From an uncultured Synergistia bacterium (GTDB lineage: Bacteria; Eremiobacterota; SpSt-956; JAKJGF01): DNA of 8,015 bases. The translations under genes were made by a program, and so were the position numbers. Below, piece after piece: positions 6,274 through 8,015 of the stretch; the first letter of the stretch is position 1; every line of letters begins with the position of its first letter. The notes under the pieces are model-generated. The model was not told where the DNA came from. It saw only the letters and a list, made by a program, of their open reading frames with translations, and did no database searches. The DNA lies in NCBI GenBank assembly GCA_937888925.1, contig CALARM010001011.1, forward strand, positions 1 through 8,015, read 5' to 3'.

Positions 6274-6843
6274 ATGGCTGAAGAAATAAAAACAAGAGAA
6301 GATGCATATAAACTGCTCAGAGAGCATGTAAAAACAGATTATATGATAAAACATTCTGTTGCAACCGAGGCGATAATGAAAGAACTGGCAAAAAAACTGA
6401 AGCAGAATGAGGCGAAATGGGGTATGGCAGGACTTCTTCACGATCTTGACTTTGAAGAAACAGAAGAAGATCCGAAAAAACATACACTTGTTACAGAAGA
6501 TATTCTGAGCGGCATTGGAATGGACAGTGAAATTATTTATGCCATAAAAGCCCACAATGCGGAAGATATAGGTATTGAAAGAAAAAGTGTTTTTGATCAT
6601 GCACTGACCTGCGCGGAATCCGTAACAGGTCTTATTGTAGCCACTGCTCTTGTTTTACCTGATAAAAAACTTTCTTCCGTAACGGCAGAGGCTGTTATAA
6701 AGAAGATGAAGAAAAAGGATTTTGCAAGGAAAGTAAGCAGGGAAAGAATTAAGGATTGTGAAGGAACAGGACTTAAACTTGAAGAATTTATGGCCATAGC
6801 AGTGGAAGCCATGAAGGGTATAAGTGCTGACCTTGGATTATAA
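6274..6843 (+). CDS. HD-domain phosphohydrolase-like protein
   Basis: Small single-domain HD protein of 189 aa, a size usual for stand-alone members. The ATG is preceded by AGAAAGGA at 6258-6265. The metal-binding pattern is seen as H27 (IKHSVA), the H56-D57 doublet (GLLHDLDFEE), H70 and H94 (KAHN), with E115 (CAESVTGLI) where many relatives have Asp. Members of this group (HDIG-like) are metal-dependent phosphohydrolases or nucleotide-binding proteins of mostly unknown substrate. It is cytosolic, with no signal peptide. It is the first gene of the plus-strand unit, 21 bases ahead of the AllH-like gene, which suggests a link to carbamoyl-phosphate or nucleobase metabolism, but this rests on position alone. 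The tail is Lys-rich (KKMKKKDFARK). Confidence 0.85.
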   Translation: MAEEIKTREDAYKLLREHVKTDYMIKHSVATEAIMKELAKKLKQNEAKWGMAGLLHDLDFEETEEDPKKHTLVTEDILSGIGMDSEIIYAIKAHNAEDIGIERKSVFDHALTCAESVTGLIVATALVLPDKKLSSVTAEAVIKKMKKKDFARKVSRERIKDCEGTGLKLEEFMAIAVEAMKGISADLGL

Positions 6844-6864
6844 GACAAAATATTTACATTTTAT

Positions 6865-7734
6865 ATGCTTATAAATGCCTTATCTATAGATAAAAAATTA
6901 ATGGATTTACTGATATTACATAATATAGAAGCTACTGTCCACAGTGTTTTTCGTAGAGCCATTAATTTGAAGACCTCCCGTGGTGGACTTATTTCAATAA
7001 ATACACGCTATAACGGCCCTGATACTATATTGTTAGCAGATAGATACACTCTTCCGGAGACGGAGTTGGAGCCGGGATGTCCTGTTGTCTGCTGTGATAA
7101 GGGAATATATATTCAGAGAAGCCCTTTTATAAACTTCCATAATATTTCTTTATGGGAACATAAATCACATGACATAAATATTGCAAATTTAAAAAGGAAT
7201 GTCATGTATGTTTTATCTTTCTTTTCCAATCAGAGTTCTTATGAAGCGGAAGAAATTATAAAAAGAATCTTTTTATCAGTTCAGAGTCAATCTGTTGCAG
7301 TGTTTTTATATGACAGTGTAATATCTTTAATTAAAGGGTTAAAGGATAATAACAGAGGGAGGATTAAAAGTTCTCTGAGTAGAATTATAGGTACAGGCGA
7401 AGGACTTACACCGGCAGGTGATGATTTTCTGGTAGGTCTCGTGGGAGCACTTTATTATTTCACCAGAACTTTAGATACGGCAGATAAAGCCAGTGTCATA
7501 CTGCATATGATAAAAGAAGATTTGAATTTAGAAAAAACAAATTTTATCAGTTCCAGATTTATCTCTTTTTCTCTCGAAGGAAGATTTTCGCAGACTGTTT
7601 TAGAATTTTTAGATGTCTTATTTTCTGGGGCACCTGTAGATGAAAAACCTTTAATAAATCTTTTGTCTTATGGTGCCAGTTCGGGCACTGTTACTGTTAT
7701 CGGTATTTTAACCGGATGTATGTTACTGACCTGA
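6865..7734 (+). CDS. allH: AllH-like (DUF2877) protein, putative carbamoyltransferase subunit
   Basis: A 289-aa protein of the DUF2877 family (E. coli YlbF/AllH). The family signature is seen at 176-191, GTGEGLTPAGDDFLVG, followed by a hydrophobic helix (GLVGALYYF), a TNFISSRFISFSLEGRFSQ segment and a C-terminal YGASSGTVTVIGILTGCMLL. From knowledge of the family, AllF (FdrA), AllG and AllH together are reported as an oxamate carbamoyltransferase in anaerobic allantoin breakdown, yielding carbamoyl phosphate for ATP formation by carbamate kinase. The fdrA-like gene directly downstream supports the same role here, although the true ureido substrate is not shown by sequence. The start at ATG 6865 has no visible ribosome site; an in-frame ATG at 6901 also lacks one, so translation probably depends on the upstream HD gene ending 21 bases earlier. 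Confidence 0.85.
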   Translation: MLINALSIDKKLMDLLILHNIEATVHSVFRRAINLKTSRGGLISINTRYNGPDTILLADRYTLPETELEPGCPVVCCDKGIYIQRSPFINFHNISLWEHKSHDINIANLKRNVMYVLSFFSNQSSYEAEEIIKRIFLSVQSQSVAVFLYDSVISLIKGLKDNNRGRIKSSLSRIIGTGEGLTPAGDDFLVGLVGALYYFTRTLDTADKASVILHMIKEDLNLEKTNFISSRFISFSLEGRFSQTVLEFLDVLFSGAPVDEKPLINLLSYGASSGTVTVIGILTGCMLLT

Positions 7735-7771
7735 GCATAAGCTGACGGCTAAATGTGAAAGGAGATATTTT

Positions 7772-8015
7772 ATGAGTGTAAAAAACATTGTAAAAAAGAA
7801 CAGATACCTTGATTCAGTTCTTTTAATGCTTGTGTCAAATCAGATTAAAGAGATGAATTGCATAAAAAAAGCTTCTGTTATGATGGGGACGGATAACAAC
7901 AGAGAACTGCTCTCTTCAGATTCTTTACTTACAGAGGAAGGAAAAGATGCAGGGCCGAATGATCTTTTAATAGCTTTATCTCTTGAGGATAATGCAGATA
8001 TGAATAAAATACTGG
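7772..8015 (+). CDS. fdrA: FdrA/AllF-like acyl-CoA-synthetase-fold protein, N-terminal part
   Basis: Open reading frame running off the right edge; 81 codons are visible, against roughly 500 residues in the family. The ATG follows GAAAGGAGA (7757-7764). The visible part matches the FdrA N-terminus: VKKNRYLDSVLLMLVSNQI, KKASVMMGTDNNRELL (E. coli FdrA has a VSVMMGTPAN-type segment here) and AGPNDLLIAL. FdrA resembles succinyl-CoA synthetase alpha/beta chains and is the AllF subunit of the proposed oxamate carbamoyltransferase. It lies 37 bases after the AllH-like gene in the same direction, with no terminator between, so it is probably in the same operon. An AllG-like gene and a carbamate kinase would be expected beyond the window, which I cannot see. 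Confidence 0.88.
   Translation, partial: MSVKNIVKKNRYLDSVLLMLVSNQIKEMNCIKKASVMMGTDNNRELLSSDSLLTEEGKDAGPNDLLIALSLEDNADMNKIL

Noticed and set aside
6247..6600. Minus-strand Cys/Phe-rich reading frame opposite the HD gene.
   Set aside because: It overlaps fully conserved HD coding sequence and has a composition typical of antisense frames.

Overview
The window is low-GC bacterial DNA with strong AGGAGG-type ribosome binding sites, sigma70-like promoters and the standard code. This would fit an anaerobe of the Bacillota type or a poorly sampled phylum. No rRNA, tRNA or taxonomic marker gene is present, so the host cannot be named. I saw no CRISPR array, insertion sequence, integrase or attachment site.

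The layout has three parts. (1) Left edge, minus strand, 5-1219: a complete cytosine-deaminase-like amidohydrolase with its own promoter. (2) Middle, about 1374-6065: five proteins with no housekeeping look. They are a 141-aa orphan (minus), a secreted HEFTH metallopeptidase with a copper-amine-oxidase-N-like domain (plus), a two-gene minus-strand unit (a 480-aa HEYGH metallopeptidase with a disordered N-terminus, then a 177-aa glycine-zipper protein), and a 210-aa lipoprotein (minus) built of two cystatin-like repeats. (3) Right edge, plus strand, 6274-8015: an HD-domain protein, an AllH-like (DUF2877) protein and the start of an FdrA/AllF-like protein, probably one operon.

The two edges make sense together as nitrogen or nucleobase catabolism. 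FdrA/AllF and AllH belong to the set proposed to carry out carbamoyl transfer from ureido compounds (oxalurate to oxamate plus carbamoyl phosphate), and a nucleobase-deaminase-like amidohydrolase lies on the other side of the middle block. The middle block suggests proteolysis and its control at the cell surface or in another organism: two unrelated zinc-peptidase motifs, one predicted protease inhibitor, and one glycine-rich protein with several membrane-like stretches. A functional link among these five genes is inference from position only.

The most unusual item is the tandem cystatin-like lipoprotein: GG, QVVAG and the terminal FNFTEGK motif recur with an exact 93-residue period. Next are the HEYGH peptidase with its glycine-zipper partner, and the amidohydrolase, in which the barrel histidine that binds metal in cytosine deaminase appears to be leucine. 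No gap between genes exceeds 300 bases; the gaps hold promoters and terminators, listed below.
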